From an uncultured Bacteroidales bacterium (GTDB taxonomy: Bacteria; Bacteroidota; Bacteroidia; Bacteroidales; Paludibacteraceae): a DNA stretch of 64,000 nucleotides. Under the pieces are notes generated by a model. It saw only the letters and a list, made by a program, of their open reading frames with translations, ran no database searches and had not been told where the DNA came from. Both the position numbers and the translations under genes were made by a program. This document shows, piece by piece, positions 18,607 to 27,132 of this stretch (its first letter is position 1; every line of letters begins with the position of its first letter). The stretch covers positions 105,000-168,999 of the forward strand of contig CADCBB010000001.1 of NCBI GenBank assembly GCA_902799555.1. The letters are read 5' to 3'.

Positions 18607-19331
18607 TTGTCTTTGTTCTTTGTTCCTTGTTCATTCTGCCCGCTTGCCACAAGCAGGTCAAAGTTACTTCCGTCTCTACCGAAGCTATCCCTGTGGATGC
18701 TTCTTCGGATGCCATCCAAGATCTGAACTACATTGCGGAACTCGAGCCGATCAAAGAGGCGCTGGAAGCAGAGATGAACGTACAGATCGGCTATGCAGCC
18801 GAAGACCTGTGGGTTGCTGAACCCGAATGTCCGATGCTCAACTGGGCGAGCGATGCCTTGTGGGAAGCGGCGAAGAAAGCCTATCCCGGTCAAGTGGATA
18901 TCGCCATCGTGAACATGGGAGGTATGCGTTGCTCCTGGAAAAAAGGTCCTATTACACGCGGACATGTATTCGAACTTATGCCTTTTGACAACGTGCTGGT
19001 CGTGCTAACGCTCAAAGGCGAAGATGTCCTTGCGCTCTGTGAGTCCTTCGCCCGTTATGGCGGTCAAGGCGTTGCCGGCATGCGTGTCACGATCATCGAT
19101 AATCAGGTGGCGGATGTGCAGATAGGTGGTAAGGCGCTGAATACCAAAGCGCTATATAAAATCGCCACCAGCAATTATCTTGCCGGCGGCGCAGATCACA
19201 TGGACGCTTTGACGAAGTATGTCGATTATTGGAACAGCGATCTGCTGATCCGTGATTTATATCTTGAGGCCGTTCAGACGCAGGACACTCTCCGTGCCGC
19301 AATCGATGGACGCATGACGTTCAAACCATAG
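18594..19331 (+). CDS. 5'-nucleotidase C-terminal domain protein (lipoprotein)
   Basis: 245 residues from the ATG at 18594 ([18 protein letters not shown], a lipoprotein signal). It matches the substrate-binding C-terminal domain of UshA-type 5'-nucleotidases: [49 protein letters not shown], and [14 protein letters not shown]. No metallophosphatase domain is attached; the matching half is at 8867. It overlaps psuG by 13 nt and its 3' end overlaps the convergent ldcA by 75 nt in antisense. It probably works in the periplasm together with the other half. Confidence 0.88.
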   Translation: MRKLIVFVLCSLFILPACHKQVKVTSVSTEAIPVDASSDAIQDLNYIAELEPIKEALEAEMNVQIGYAAEDLWVAEPECPMLNWASDALWEAAKKAYPGQVDIAIVNMGGMRCSWKKGPITRGHVFELMPFDNVLVVLTLKGEDVLALCESFARYGGQGVAGMRVTIIDNQVADVQIGGKALNTKALYKIATSNYLAGGADHMDALTKYVDYWNSDLLIRDLYLEAVQTQDTLRAAIDGRMTFKP

Positions 19332-20144
19332 CGGCAAGTTGTGCTCCACATGCCCGAAGGGTGCATTGAAGAGAATGGGGTAGTTGTAGTCTGCAACTAC
19401 CTCTTTTATTGTCTCATAGACCGTCTGTTGCATCAGCGGATCGTCTTCGCAGTCGCTGAACTGTCCGACGATCAGACCGCTCAAATGCGCTAATACACCG
19501 CTCATGCGCAAGTTGCGGATCATTCGGTCAATATGATAGTGCCGCTCACCGATATCTTCGATGAGCAGGATCGGAAACTGATCACGGATGGCGGACTGCG
19601 TGAGTCCGAACTTCGTGCCCTGTAGGCCATACAGCACGCTTAAGTTACCGCCTACGATCGGAGCACATGCCTTACCCGGTGTGTTGAGCGGATGACTCTC
19701 CCAACGGTACTCGATCGCTTCGCCTTTCAGCAAACGCTTCAACGCTTGTATCGGTTCGCTCTCTTCCGGCAGGGTTGCGATATGCTTGCACATGATACCG
19801 TGAACGGACGGCTGATTACTGATCGCGGATAACTGGTGTAATGCCGTGATATCGCTAAAACCGATGATAGGCTTCGTGATCTTCGGCACACGGTCGATGA
19901 TCCGTTGCAAGCCGTACCCGCCGCGTGAACAGAGGATAGCATCCACCGACGGATCGTGTAAGGCCTCGATGAGATCCGCCAAACGGTCTTCGTCTGTTCC
20001 TGCAAAACGTCCCCAACGGTCACGCGCGTGACGACCTTCCGTCACCTCATAGCCCCATCCGCGCAAACGCTCTGTTGCGCCGTCGATAAACGCGGGCTCT
20101 ATTGCTCCCGAGGGAGATACTATGCGAATCCTTTCAATTTTCAC
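19257..20144 (-). CDS. LD-carboxypeptidase, S66 family
   Basis: 295 residues. The S66 family trims the terminal D-Ala from murein tetrapeptides for recycling. Visible: RIVSPSGAI at the start, ILCSRGGYGLQRI, the nucleophile motif GFSDIT with Ser97, PIVGGNLSVLYGLQGT, LLIEDIGE (Glu) and GHVEHNLPL (His). No signal peptide is seen, so it acts in the cytoplasm. It is last in the mdh-spt-SDR-ldcA run, 10 nt after the SDR gene. The last 75 nt are antisense to the nucleotidase gene. Confidence 0.93.
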   Translation of the reverse strand: MKIERIRIVSPSGAIEPAFIDGATERLRGWGYEVTEGRHARDRWGRFAGTDEDRLADLIEALHDPSVDAILCSRGGYGLQRIIDRVPKITKPIIGFSDITALHQLSAISNQPSVHGIMCKHIATLPEESEPIQALKRLLKGEAIEYRWESHPLNTPGKACAPIVGGNLSVLYGLQGTKFGLTQSAIRDQFPILLIEDIGERHYHIDRMIRNLRMSGVLAHLSGLIVGQFSDCEDDPLMQQTVYETIKEVVADYNYPILFNAPFGHVEHNLPLWFERHASIDCGTESVLRLNGLKI

Positions 20145-20154
20145 CTTTCAATTT

Positions 20155-20961
20155 TCAACTATACATTTTCCCCTCTATCCAATTAACCAGCCGTTTCGGC
20201 AGAATCCGATCCAAGAAACAGAACACGCCATAAACGAATCCGCCTACATACTGCGGTTTCGGACTGTGGCAATTCGCGATATGCCAAAAAAGTTTTGCCA
20301 TTTGGATCGGTTGCATGCCGCCGCGCTCATCTTTCTCCATGGCAGAGACAGCTTTGTTCGCGCTCTTATAGACATCTTCGCCGGCAACACTCTTCTCGCG
20401 TGCGTCGGTGAAACCTGTACTCACATCGCCCGGCATCATTACGCTCACCTTGATACCAAACGCCCGTACCTCATTCGCCAGCGCCAGCGCCAGCGCGTTG
20501 ATAGCGGCTTTGCTTGCGGAGTAGAACGATTGATACGGTACGGCCAGCACAGCGGCTACCGAACTGGTATAGATGATTCGACCGAAACGCTGTTGGCGTA
20601 GTTGCGGCAGTACGGCTTGCGTCAGACGAACGGCTCCCATGAAATTGACATCCATCTGTTTCTGAGCATCGCGAATGGCGGTGAACTCAACTGCTCCCGA
20701 TATACCGAAACCGGCGTTGCTGATGACCACATCGATCGTCTTCGTCTGTTTCAAGACCTCATCAATCGCTTGGCGGGTACTCTCTTCGGAGGTTACATCG
20801 CACTTAATATGCGTTATTGAACCTTTGTCCGAATGGCCATCTGCTCTGTCGGGAGCACCCGACCGGCTTAGCTCAAAAACACGCCAGCCACGCTCCGCAA
20901 AGAGCGTGGCTGTCGCTTTTCCTATACCGCTGCTACCACCTGAAATAACCAGTGTAGGCAT
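20155..20961 (-). CDS. SDR-family oxidoreductase, candidate 3-ketosphinganine reductase
   Basis: 268 residues. Classical short-chain dehydrogenase: cofactor loop SGGSSGIG (residues 7-14), ISNAGFG, TSSVAAV with the catalytic Ser, and YSASKAAINALA with Tyr and Lys. After the core there is a longer, partly hydrophobic C-terminal tail (VYGVFCFLDRILPKRLVNWI), which could bind membrane lipids. It lies about 60 nt downstream of the serine-palmitoyltransferase-like gene on the same strand. The product of that enzyme, 3-ketosphinganine, needs exactly such a reductase. This role is an inference from context; the sequence alone shows only SDR. Confidence 0.85.
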   Translation of the reverse strand: MPTLVISGGSSGIGKATATLFAERGWRVFELSRSGAPDRADGHSDKGSITHIKCDVTSEESTRQAIDEVLKQTKTIDVVISNAGFGISGAVEFTAIRDAQKQMDVNFMGAVRLTQAVLPQLRQQRFGRIIYTSSVAAVLAVPYQSFYSASKAAINALALALANEVRAFGIKVSVMMPGDVSTGFTDAREKSVAGEDVYKSANKAVSAMEKDERGGMQPIQMAKLFWHIANCHSPKPQYVGGFVYGVFCFLDRILPKRLVNWIEGKMYS

Positions 20962-21024
20962 AATAACTAAGTAATATCTAAGTAATAACTAGGTAATAAC
21001 TAACTATACTCAGTGCGCGGGTGG

Positions 21025-22209
21025 CTACATCTGAGGTGCACCCTCTTTAAGAACGCGTGCGATGATCTGTACCGCTTCGTCGATGATCGGCTCCGTGTGG
21101 GTCGCCATCAGGGTCGTACGCAACAGACACTCGCCTTCTACGCAAGCCGGCGCAATAACCGGGTTCACATAGACGCCTTCCTCGAACATCTTCTTGCCGA
21201 AGTACAGGGTGTCCAGCGTCTTATACGTAAAGATCGGAACGATCGGCGTCGGTGCCTCGATGATCTTGACACCATTTGCGATGAGCTGTTTCTGGAAGTA
21301 CTTCGCGATATTCATCAGACGCGTCGGACGCTCCGGGTCTTTGATCAACTGATGCAAAGCCTCCAAGGCCGTCGCTGCCGAGCACGGCGTGATACTTGCG
21401 CTGAAGATGAACGGACGACTCACGTGACGCAGCCAGTCGGCTACGCGATGACTCGTCAGCATACATCCGCCGATAGAAGCCAACGACTTCGAGAAGGTCA
21501 ACATCGTGATATCTACCTTGTCCGTCAGGCCGAAATGCGCCGCTGTTCCACGACCGCCCGGGCCCAACACACCGAAACCGTGCGCATCATCTACCATCAC
21601 ACGTGCACCGTATTTCTCAGCCAGTGCGCAAATCTCCGGTAACTTACAGATATCGCCGCGCATGGAGAATACACCATCGGTAATGATCAGCTTACCGGCA
21701 TTCTCAGGGATGGACTTTAACTGACGCTCCAGATCTTGCATGTCCGAGTGACGGTAACGCAGTACCTTCGCATAGCTCAGACGGCAAGCGTCGTAGATAG
21801 AAGCGTGGTTCTCACGGTCGTTGAGGATGTAATCGTCCTTACCGCAGATAGCGGAGATGATAGCGAGGTTCGTCTGAAAACCGGTCGAGCAGGTCATGCA
21901 GTCCTCGTAGCCGGTGAACTCCGCGATCTCTTTCTCCAACTGCAAATGCAGGTCCAGCGTGCCGTTCAAGAAACGGCTACCGCTCACACCCGAACCGTAT
22001 TTGTCCAAGGCCTCATGGCCGGCTTTGATAACCGCCTCGTGCTCCGTGAAGCCGAGGTAGTTATTCGAGCCCAGCATGATCACACGGTGGTTCTCCATCT
22101 TCACCACAGGGGCTTGACGGCTCTCCAACTCGTGGAAGTACGGATAGATACCTAATTTGCGAACCTTTTTGAGGGTCTCAAAGTGGTCGCATTTTTCGAA
22201 AAGATCCAT
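21025..22209 (-). CDS. Alpha-oxoamine synthase, probable serine palmitoyltransferase
   Basis: 394 residues. PLP enzyme of the group that includes AONS (BioF), glycine C-acetyltransferase and serine palmitoyltransferase. Key blocks: GSNNYLGF, GSGVSGSRFLNGTLDLHLQL, DDAHGFGVLG, and TFSKSLASIGG with the PLP lysine. The N-terminal GIYPYFHELES matches the Bacteroidota serine palmitoyltransferases I know, which start sphingolipid synthesis from serine and palmitoyl-CoA. Separation from glycine acetyltransferase is not absolute by eye. It begins 1 nt after the mdh stop, and an SDR gene follows. Confidence 0.82.
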   Translation of the reverse strand: MDLFEKCDHFETLKKVRKLGIYPYFHELESRQAPVVKMENHRVIMLGSNNYLGFTEHEAVIKAGHEALDKYGSGVSGSRFLNGTLDLHLQLEKEIAEFTGYEDCMTCSTGFQTNLAIISAICGKDDYILNDRENHASIYDACRLSYAKVLRYRHSDMQDLERQLKSIPENAGKLIITDGVFSMRGDICKLPEICALAEKYGARVMVDDAHGFGVLGPGGRGTAAHFGLTDKVDITMLTFSKSLASIGGCMLTSHRVADWLRHVSRPFIFSASITPCSAATALEALHQLIKDPERPTRLMNIAKYFQKQLIANGVKIIEAPTPIVPIFTYKTLDTLYFGKKMFEEGVYVNPVIAPACVEGECLLRTTLMATHTEPIIDEAVQIIARVLKEGAPQM

Positions 22210-22210
22210 A

Positions 22211-23152
22211 TTAGAGGACGTTGAGGTCTTTCAGGATTGCAGTTGTCTTACGAACAGCTGCCTCAGACTCGTGCAGTTTAGCGCGCTCTTCTTCGCTGAT
22301 GTTCAACTCCAGGATCTTCTCGATACCGTTCTTACCGATGATACAAGGAACACCGATCGTGATGTCCTTCATGCCGTACTCGCCTTCCAATGCTGCCGAG
22401 CAAGGAATCATCTTCTTCTGGTCCTTGATGATAGCCTCTGCTACCGATGCAGCAGCTGCACCCGGTGCCATCCAAGCGGAAGTGCCGAGCAGACCTGTCA
22501 GCGTAGCACCGCCTACCATCGTGCTCTTAACCACGTTCTCCAACTCCTCTTTGCTCAGGAACTCACTTACGTTGATACCCTTGTAGGTCGTGTAGCTCGT
22601 CAACGGAATCATCGTCGTGTCGCCGTGACCACCGATTACGAAACCGTCAACATCGTTCGCGTTGCACTTCAGAGCCTGGCTCAGGAAGTATTTCAGACGT
22701 GCGCTGTCCAATGCGCCACCCATACCGATCACGCGGTTGCGCGGCAACTTCAGTGCGTGCAAGGTCAGATATGCCATCGTATCCATCGGGTTCGAAACCA
22801 CAACGAGGATTGCGTTCGGGCTGTATTTGAGCACCTGGTCGCAAACGCTCTTTACGATACCTGCGTTTACACCGATCAACTCCTCACGTGTCATACCCGG
22901 TTTACGCGGCAGACCCGAAGTGATAATAACAACGTCCGAACCGGCCGTCTTGCTGTAATCGTTTGTTACACCTTCAACCACGGTGTCAAAGCCCATCAGC
23001 TGAGCCGTTTGCATGATATCCATGGCTTTACCCTCTGCAAAACCCTCTTTGATATCAATCAGACATACTTCGTTAGCTACCTCATTTACAGCCAACACAT
23101 TTGCGCACGTAGCTCCTACGTTTCCTGCGCCTACTACAGTTACTTTACTCAT
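22211..23152 (-). CDS. mdh: Malate dehydrogenase
   Basis: 313 residues. NAD-dependent interconversion of malate and oxaloacetate. The N-terminal VTVVGAGNVGATCANVLA, LVVVSNPMDTMAYLT, NRVIGMGGALDSARL, and the catalytic His in IGGHGDTTMIPL show the LDH-like MDH subgroup. First gene of the minus-strand run mdh-spt-SDR-ldcA. The promoter lies about 45 nt upstream. Codon use suggests high expression. Confidence 0.97.
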   Translation of the reverse strand: MSKVTVVGAGNVGATCANVLAVNEVANEVCLIDIKEGFAEGKAMDIMQTAQLMGFDTVVEGVTNDYSKTAGSDVVIITSGLPRKPGMTREELIGVNAGIVKSVCDQVLKYSPNAILVVVSNPMDTMAYLTLHALKLPRNRVIGMGGALDSARLKYFLSQALKCNANDVDGFVIGGHGDTTMIPLTSYTTYKGINVSEFLSKEELENVVKSTMVGGATLTGLLGTSAWMAPGAAAASVAEAIIKDQKKMIPCSAALEGEYGMKDITIGVPCIIGKNGIEKILELNISEEERAKLHESEAAVRKTTAILKDLNVL

Positions 23153-23192
23153 AATTGTGTATATTTTTTATTGTTAATTTTCAAAAAGCCCG

Positions 23193-23224
23193 CAAAGTTA
23201 CGAAAAATTTTGTATATATACAAA
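23193..23224 (-). promoter_or_regulatory. Bacteroidota promoter for mdh
   Basis: Minus strand: TTTG (23224-23221) and TAACTTTG (23200-23193), with 20 nt between TTG and the -7 box. TTTGTATATATACAAA forms a palindrome over the -33 box. Confidence 0.8.
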
Positions 23225-23269
23225 TTTTTAAGAATAAAACTGTAATTTTTCTTATTTTTGTCATCATAG

Positions 23270-23301
23270 TTTGCATAATTCAGAAAAAAGTAGTACCTTT
23301 G
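23270..23301 (+). promoter_or_regulatory. Bacteroidota promoter for the DUF4476 gene
   Basis: TTG at 23271-23273 (TTTGCATAATTCAG) and TACCTTTG at 23294-23301, 20 nt apart. The longer reading frame beginning at 23271 lies inside this promoter, which fixes the start codon at 23319. Confidence 0.82.
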
Positions 23302-23318
23302 CGGCAAAATTGAAGCAT

Positions 23319-23729
23319 ATGAAAAAACTCTTTTTTATTCTCCTTTTGGCGCTTTCGACCATGACGGCAGGCGCACAACATCGCCATGACCACCACGCGC
23401 CGCATGGCAGAGGGCACGAACGTCCTCGTATCGAGTGTGCAACCCACGAACAGATGAGCATGGTCATGCACACCCTCAGCGAACAGTCTTTTGATGATAA
23501 AAAGTTGGAAATCGCTAAGTTATGCGTCGTTCTCGGCCATTTCTGTGTCGATGATTTGGCGCGCATGGCAGGCACCTTCTCTTTCGACGAAAAACGTCTG
23601 GCTTTCCTTATTTTTGCTTATGATTACTGCGAAGATCCGCAGAATTACTTCGCGCTCCGCGATGCCTTCTCCTTCCGCAGTAATTTCGACACCCTCATGG
23701 ATACCGTTCATCCCGGTCATCGACATTAA
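23319..23729 (+). CDS. Secreted DUF4476-domain protein
   Basis: 136 residues from the ATG at 23319, preceded by a good promoter. Signal peptide MKKLFFILLLALSTMTAGAQ, then a His-rich linker (HRHDHHAPHGRGHERP) and one DUF4476 domain (FSFDEKRLAFLIFAYDYCED, then FRSNFDTLMDTV). The His-rich ends could bind metal, but this is only a guess. It is a single-gene transcript with a terminator directly downstream. Confidence 0.82.
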   Translation: MKKLFFILLLALSTMTAGAQHRHDHHAPHGRGHERPRIECATHEQMSMVMHTLSEQSFDDKKLEIAKLCVVLGHFCVDDLARMAGTFSFDEKRLAFLIFAYDYCEDPQNYFALRDAFSFRSNFDTLMDTVHPGHRH

Positions 23730-23750
23730 TTGCAATCGCTCTATGGCATG

Positions 23751-23777
23751 AAAAAAGCAGCCCTCAGCTGCTTTTTT
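23751..23777. terminator. Bidirectional intrinsic terminator
   Basis: A-tract, GCAGC (23757-23761), loop CCTCA, GCTGC (23767-23771), T-tract (23772-23777). It works on both strands and separates two convergent secreted-protein genes, ending exactly before the stop codon of the minus-strand one. Confidence 0.85.
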
Positions 23778-24074
23778 CTATCTCCGTCCGTGGTGTCGGT
23801 GATGCTTCTTAAACTCACCTTTCCGGAACTCACCTCTGTGGAATTCTTCTCTTCGGATAGCCTCTCGCTTTATGGCTTTCCGCCTCTCAAAATCACGGAA
23901 CTTTGCTTCCTTGCGCAAGTCTATCATCTTACCGCACTTTTCACAACGAACCATCTTCTGTTCCGACCGTACCGATTTACCTCTGAACGCGCCGCCTCTC
24001 TTCGCTTCCCGTGCACTTACGTTCATTACCAACATGGCGCCTAAAGCCAATACCAACAATCTTTTCGCTTTCAT
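23778..24074 (-). CDS. Small basic secreted protein with CxxC
   Basis: 98 residues from the ATG at 24074 (MKAKRLLVLALGAMLVMNVSA, a signal peptide); starts at 24089 or further upstream are possible. The mature part is very rich in Arg, Lys and His (REAIRREEFHRGEFRKGEF) with a single CEKCGK motif. Repeats of the form EFRKGEFKK are visible. No family recognised. Low complexity makes homology searches weak, but the signal peptide, ATG and shared terminator support a real gene. Confidence 0.6.
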   Translation of the reverse strand: MKAKRLLVLALGAMLVMNVSAREAKRGGAFRGKSVRSEQKMVRCEKCGKMIDLRKEAKFRDFERRKAIKREAIRREEFHRGEFRKGEFKKHHRHHGRR

Positions 24075-24282
24075 AGCTTTGCCCTCCATTTTAACGGGTT
24101 TAACACTCTTTTTCTCTCTTAAATAAACCGGTTTCTCTACAAAACACAAATACCGTGCCAAAATCGTTCTTTTCAAAATTGTGATATGTCTCATAAGGTC
24201 GTTCGTTTTTCTAACTTTCTGTCTATGTGCTGATTATATATAGTATTTGCGCTTGATGTGTGATAAGATGTACGATGAGCTC

Positions 24283-24313
24283 TTGCATATTTCAATATTT
24301 TGTAGTACCTTTG
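24283..24313 (+). promoter_or_regulatory. Bacteroidota promoter for the membrane HTH regulator
   Basis: TTG at 24283-24285 (TTGCATATTTCAA) and TACCTTTG at 24306-24313, 20 nt apart, then CAGCAG. Confidence 0.82.
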
Positions 24314-24337
24314 CAGCAGATTTTAGATTCGAAAAAT

Positions 24338-24796
24338 ATGGACACAATGAACGCAATTATTCTTTTGGCGATCATAGCGGAGGTGCTACTCCTTATTATA
24401 TGTATAATCGGGTATAGAGTGGCTTTCCTGAAACGCCAACTGACCGATCTTCGTATCAAGATGGTTATTTCTCAACGCGAGGAGCAAATGCGTCATCAGA
24501 TCCTAATTGACCAGATCAAGCAGCAGAAGAGTGTAAACGCACTCGATAATCTGCAAAACCTGTTCGCTGATAAAAACAAAGAAATTAAGCGTATCTATCC
24601 TGCGTTAACGGAGACCGATATGCAAGTAGTAACACTCATTGGTCTTGGCGTTGACAATTCGGATATATTGCAACTTACGGATATGTCCAAACGGACTTAT
24701 TATAAACGTCGTCAACTGATCGCACAGCGGATGAATACTACCGCAGCTCTATTGGATGAAGCGATTTCTCCCTTTTTTACTCTTAAATTAAAATGA
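24338..24796 (+). CDS. Membrane-anchored HTH regulator
   Basis: 152 residues from the ATG at 24338, about 18 nt after the predicted transcription start. One N-terminal membrane helix (residues 5-26), a charged helix likely to form a coiled coil (30-65), and a C-terminal LuxR-like helix-turn-helix (91-132; TETDMQVVTLIGLGVDNSDI, then MSKRTYYKRRQLI). This is the membrane-to-DNA layout of Bacteroidota regulators that lack the usual periplasmic sensor. The next gene overlaps by ATGA and codes for a membrane protein, a likely partner. The signal sensed is unknown. Confidence 0.75.
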   Translation: MDTMNAIILLAIIAEVLLLIICIIGYRVAFLKRQLTDLRIKMVISQREEQMRHQILIDQIKQQKSVNALDNLQNLFADKNKEIKRIYPALTETDMQVVTLIGLGVDNSDILQLTDMSKRTYYKRRQLIAQRMNTTAALLDEAISPFFTLKLK

Positions 24797-25443
24797 CAAT
24801 GACAGCTTCTCTGAAAAACAAACTTCTGGTTCTCGTCAAACTTGTTTCTACCTTAATCACGGCAATTCTTGTGTTGTGGCTACTCAACACGGTCAAAGGC
24901 TGCGGTTGGAAATGGCACACGATTATTTGTTTGAGCTTCTGCGGATTGGTGATTTTGTGGGAGTGGCTGGCGAATCAGTACAAAAAGAAAATCTCTCTTT
25001 CGGCAGAGGAACGCAGTAAACCTTTGGAAACCTATCTCGATTTCAGCAATTCAATTGATTGGTTTCCAATTGTCTCATGGATCGTTTTAGCGTCTCTTTT
25101 GTTTCTTGTGCTGATTCCGTTCAAAAACGGCTATCCGGCCGTAACCCATAATATCGTTGCGCTGTGCGTGTATGTTGTAGCTATGCTTCCTTTTTTTCTT
25201 GCGCCGCGACGCAACAGATATATCATTGACGGAGATGTACTGATCGTGCAAGAGTTCGATTTGTTCCGCATGACCACAGACTTGTCTATACCGATTAAAG
25301 CGATAGAGAAAGTGTATATAGCTGACCTTTTTACATTGACTCCGCGAGTGATTATCGTGGTGAACGGCATCGAACGCAAACTCCGTTGTACCTCACATAC
25401 AGAAGAACTTGCCAAAGCGCTCCTTCTCCGCATACCTTCGTGA
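24793..25443 (+). CDS. Membrane protein with PH-like C-terminal domain
   Basis: 216 residues. About four hydrophobic helices (near residues 13-30, 42-58, 93-110 and 119-140), then a soluble part with a beta pattern typical of bacterial PH domains (NRYIIDGDVLIVQEF, DLSIPIKAIEKVYIADLF, RVIIVVNGIERKL). It is translationally coupled (ATGA) to the HTH regulator upstream, so it may modulate or receive its signal. The PH assignment is from pattern only. Confidence 0.65.
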   Translation: MTMTASLKNKLLVLVKLVSTLITAILVLWLLNTVKGCGWKWHTIICLSFCGLVILWEWLANQYKKKISLSAEERSKPLETYLDFSNSIDWFPIVSWIVLASLLFLVLIPFKNGYPAVTHNIVALCVYVVAMLPFFLAPRRNRYIIDGDVLIVQEFDLFRMTTDLSIPIKAIEKVYIADLFTLTPRVIIVVNGIERKLRCTSHTEELAKALLLRIPS

Positions 25444-25490
25444 TACTTATCGGAAAAAATACATAAAATTGCATTATTTTGCTCAAAAAC

Positions 25491-25521
25491 TTGCATATAT
25501 TCCAGAAATGTTGTAATTTTG
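25491..25521 (+). promoter_or_regulatory. Bacteroidota promoter for the 25592-27998 gene set
   Basis: TTG at 25491-25493 (TTGCATATATTCCAG) and TAATTTTG at 25514-25521, 20 nt apart, followed by CAGCG. Confidence 0.82.
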
Positions 25522-25591
25522 CAGCGTTTCGGGAATGGATCAACACCCGGAAAAGTGAAACAATATTGAGATTTATAGAAACAATAGCCCT

Positions 25592-26425
25592 ATGAAACAC
25601 GTATTATCTATTCTCCTTGCCTGTCTCTTCCTAACGGCATGCCATAAAACCTCCACTCCTCGTGGAATCCTTTCTAATGACTTGTCTTATTCGCTCGTCT
25701 GTCCGGATTCGGTTCCTACGGATGGAGTCTATTCGTGGTGGAGCGAGTCGTTCAAGAAATGTTGGACAGAAGAATACGGAAATGAACCAATGGAAGACGA
25801 GTGGCTTTATCTTCCCGAACCGTTAGGATTCCGAGGTGCGGATTTTCAACGCTTCTACATCCATTATGATACCGTGTACAAGGTCTCCGATTCGATCTAC
25901 CACATAGATGGAAGAACGCGCTGTAAAGACGAAATTTGTGCAATCGCTGGTAATCTGGTAGTTGATTCGCTCGTTTCGCTTAATGATTCATTATTTAGTG
26001 ACGATAGCTATATAAAGATTAGTGGTTCCGGCACGCTCTATGCCCATTATATACTGCAAGCGATGCATAACGACAAGCATGTCGCTGATATAGTAGGAAA
26101 GGCGTATTTTGATTACCTTGTTCACAACGATAGCATTTTTTACGACGCCATCAGTTATGCCGGTGATGCTTATTGCAACAACCAATATACCGGCAAGTGG
26201 ATTTATCTTGATACCCGTGATACGCTTACTTGCAACTGGGGCGACTTTCGTATCCCCGAATCCAATGGGTTAGATGGCGGATGTGGAGTCTTCTCCCCTT
26301 ATGATGAGTTCTACGATAATGGCTGGAAGACATATATTGATTGGCTTGATCATGGCTGGGTTGCCGATCCGGAACATGCCTACTATGACTCTATCTACCA
26401 AGCCGACATTAATAGGTGGAAATAA
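25592..26425 (+). CDS. Lipoprotein of unknown function
   Basis: 277 residues. MKHVLSILLACLFLTAC is a lipoprotein signal with lipobox LTAC. The mature part is rich in Tyr, Trp and Asp (VYSWWSESFKKCWTEEYGNE, YTGKWIYLDTRDTL) with repeated aromatic pairs, as in extracellular beta-rich proteins. No family recognised. First of three secreted-protein genes transcribed from one promoter. Confidence 0.7.
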   Translation: MKHVLSILLACLFLTACHKTSTPRGILSNDLSYSLVCPDSVPTDGVYSWWSESFKKCWTEEYGNEPMEDEWLYLPEPLGFRGADFQRFYIHYDTVYKVSDSIYHIDGRTRCKDEICAIAGNLVVDSLVSLNDSLFSDDSYIKISGSGTLYAHYILQAMHNDKHVADIVGKAYFDYLVHNDSIFYDAISYAGDAYCNNQYTGKWIYLDTRDTLTCNWGDFRIPESNGLDGGCGVFSPYDEFYDNGWKTYIDWLDHGWVADPEHAYYDSIYQADINRWK

Positions 26426-26445
26426 ATATCAAATAAACGACTCTT

Positions 26446-27132
26446 ATGAAAAAGTATTGGTTCTTATTTGTAGCGTGCGTGTTAAGTGGCGCAGCATTCG
26501 CTCAAGAAGCGTTTCTCCTTCCGGATTATGAAGGGATCCAAAACATGGGGCAAGCACAGTATGATTCCTTGCTCAGCCGTTTCCAAGCACAGGATACCAC
26601 GCTTTCTATCGTTGATCTGCAAGCGGTCTATTACGGATCAGCGTTTTACGGGAATCCCTCTAAAGGATTAAACAATAAGCGGTTAAATGCCATTTTCGAG
26701 GCGGAAGGGAATAAGGGCGCAATTCTATATGTTGATTCGGTTTTGACCTCATCTCCTTTAAATTTGGATGCGCTACGTACGCGTTTTATCTTGGCGTACA
26801 ACGAGAATGACAGCGTAGCGACACGTGCGTATTTGTGGAAATATGATCGTCTATTAGATGCTATTTATGCTACGGGCGATGCCCGGAGTGAAAAGACTGC
26901 GTTACATGTGGTGTGTGTGGATGATGAGTACACGATCATGTATTATGTGATGCAGGTGAATCCGGAAGGACAGACATTAACCTCGTCCCTCTGCGACAAA
27001 ATAGATATTGTCACTAAAAACGGTACCAAACTGCCGGTTTATTTTGATGTTCAACTTGTCCTTGCCCTCAACAATCGCATGTTCTCCTCCGACAAGAAGC
27101 CCTTCCATTTTACCTATAAGAAGTTAGAATAA
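26446..27132 (+). CDS. Secreted DUF4919-like protein
   Basis: 228 residues. Signal peptide MKKYWFLFVACVLSGAAFAQ. The body has LPDYEGIQNMGQAQYDSLLS, LQAVYYGSAFYGNPSKG and YFDVQLVLALNNRMFS, the pattern of DUF4919 proteins of Bacteroidales. It is 20 nt after the lipoprotein gene, and its stop overlaps the next ATG (TAATG). Function unknown; co-expression with two more secreted proteins is clear. Confidence 0.75.
   Translation: MKKYWFLFVACVLSGAAFAQEAFLLPDYEGIQNMGQAQYDSLLSRFQAQDTTLSIVDLQAVYYGSAFYGNPSKGLNNKRLNAIFEAEGNKGAILYVDSVLTSSPLNLDALRTRFILAYNENDSVATRAYLWKYDRLLDAIYATGDARSEKTALHVVCVDDEYTIMYYVMQVNPEGQTLTSSLCDKIDIVTKNGTKLPVYFDVQLVLALNNRMFSSDKKPFHFTYKKLE

Noticed and set aside
22157-23245. 362-codon plus-strand open frame over mdh
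   Set aside because: It runs antisense to the clear mdh gene and its promoter; the translation is low-complexity Arg/His/Thr-rich.
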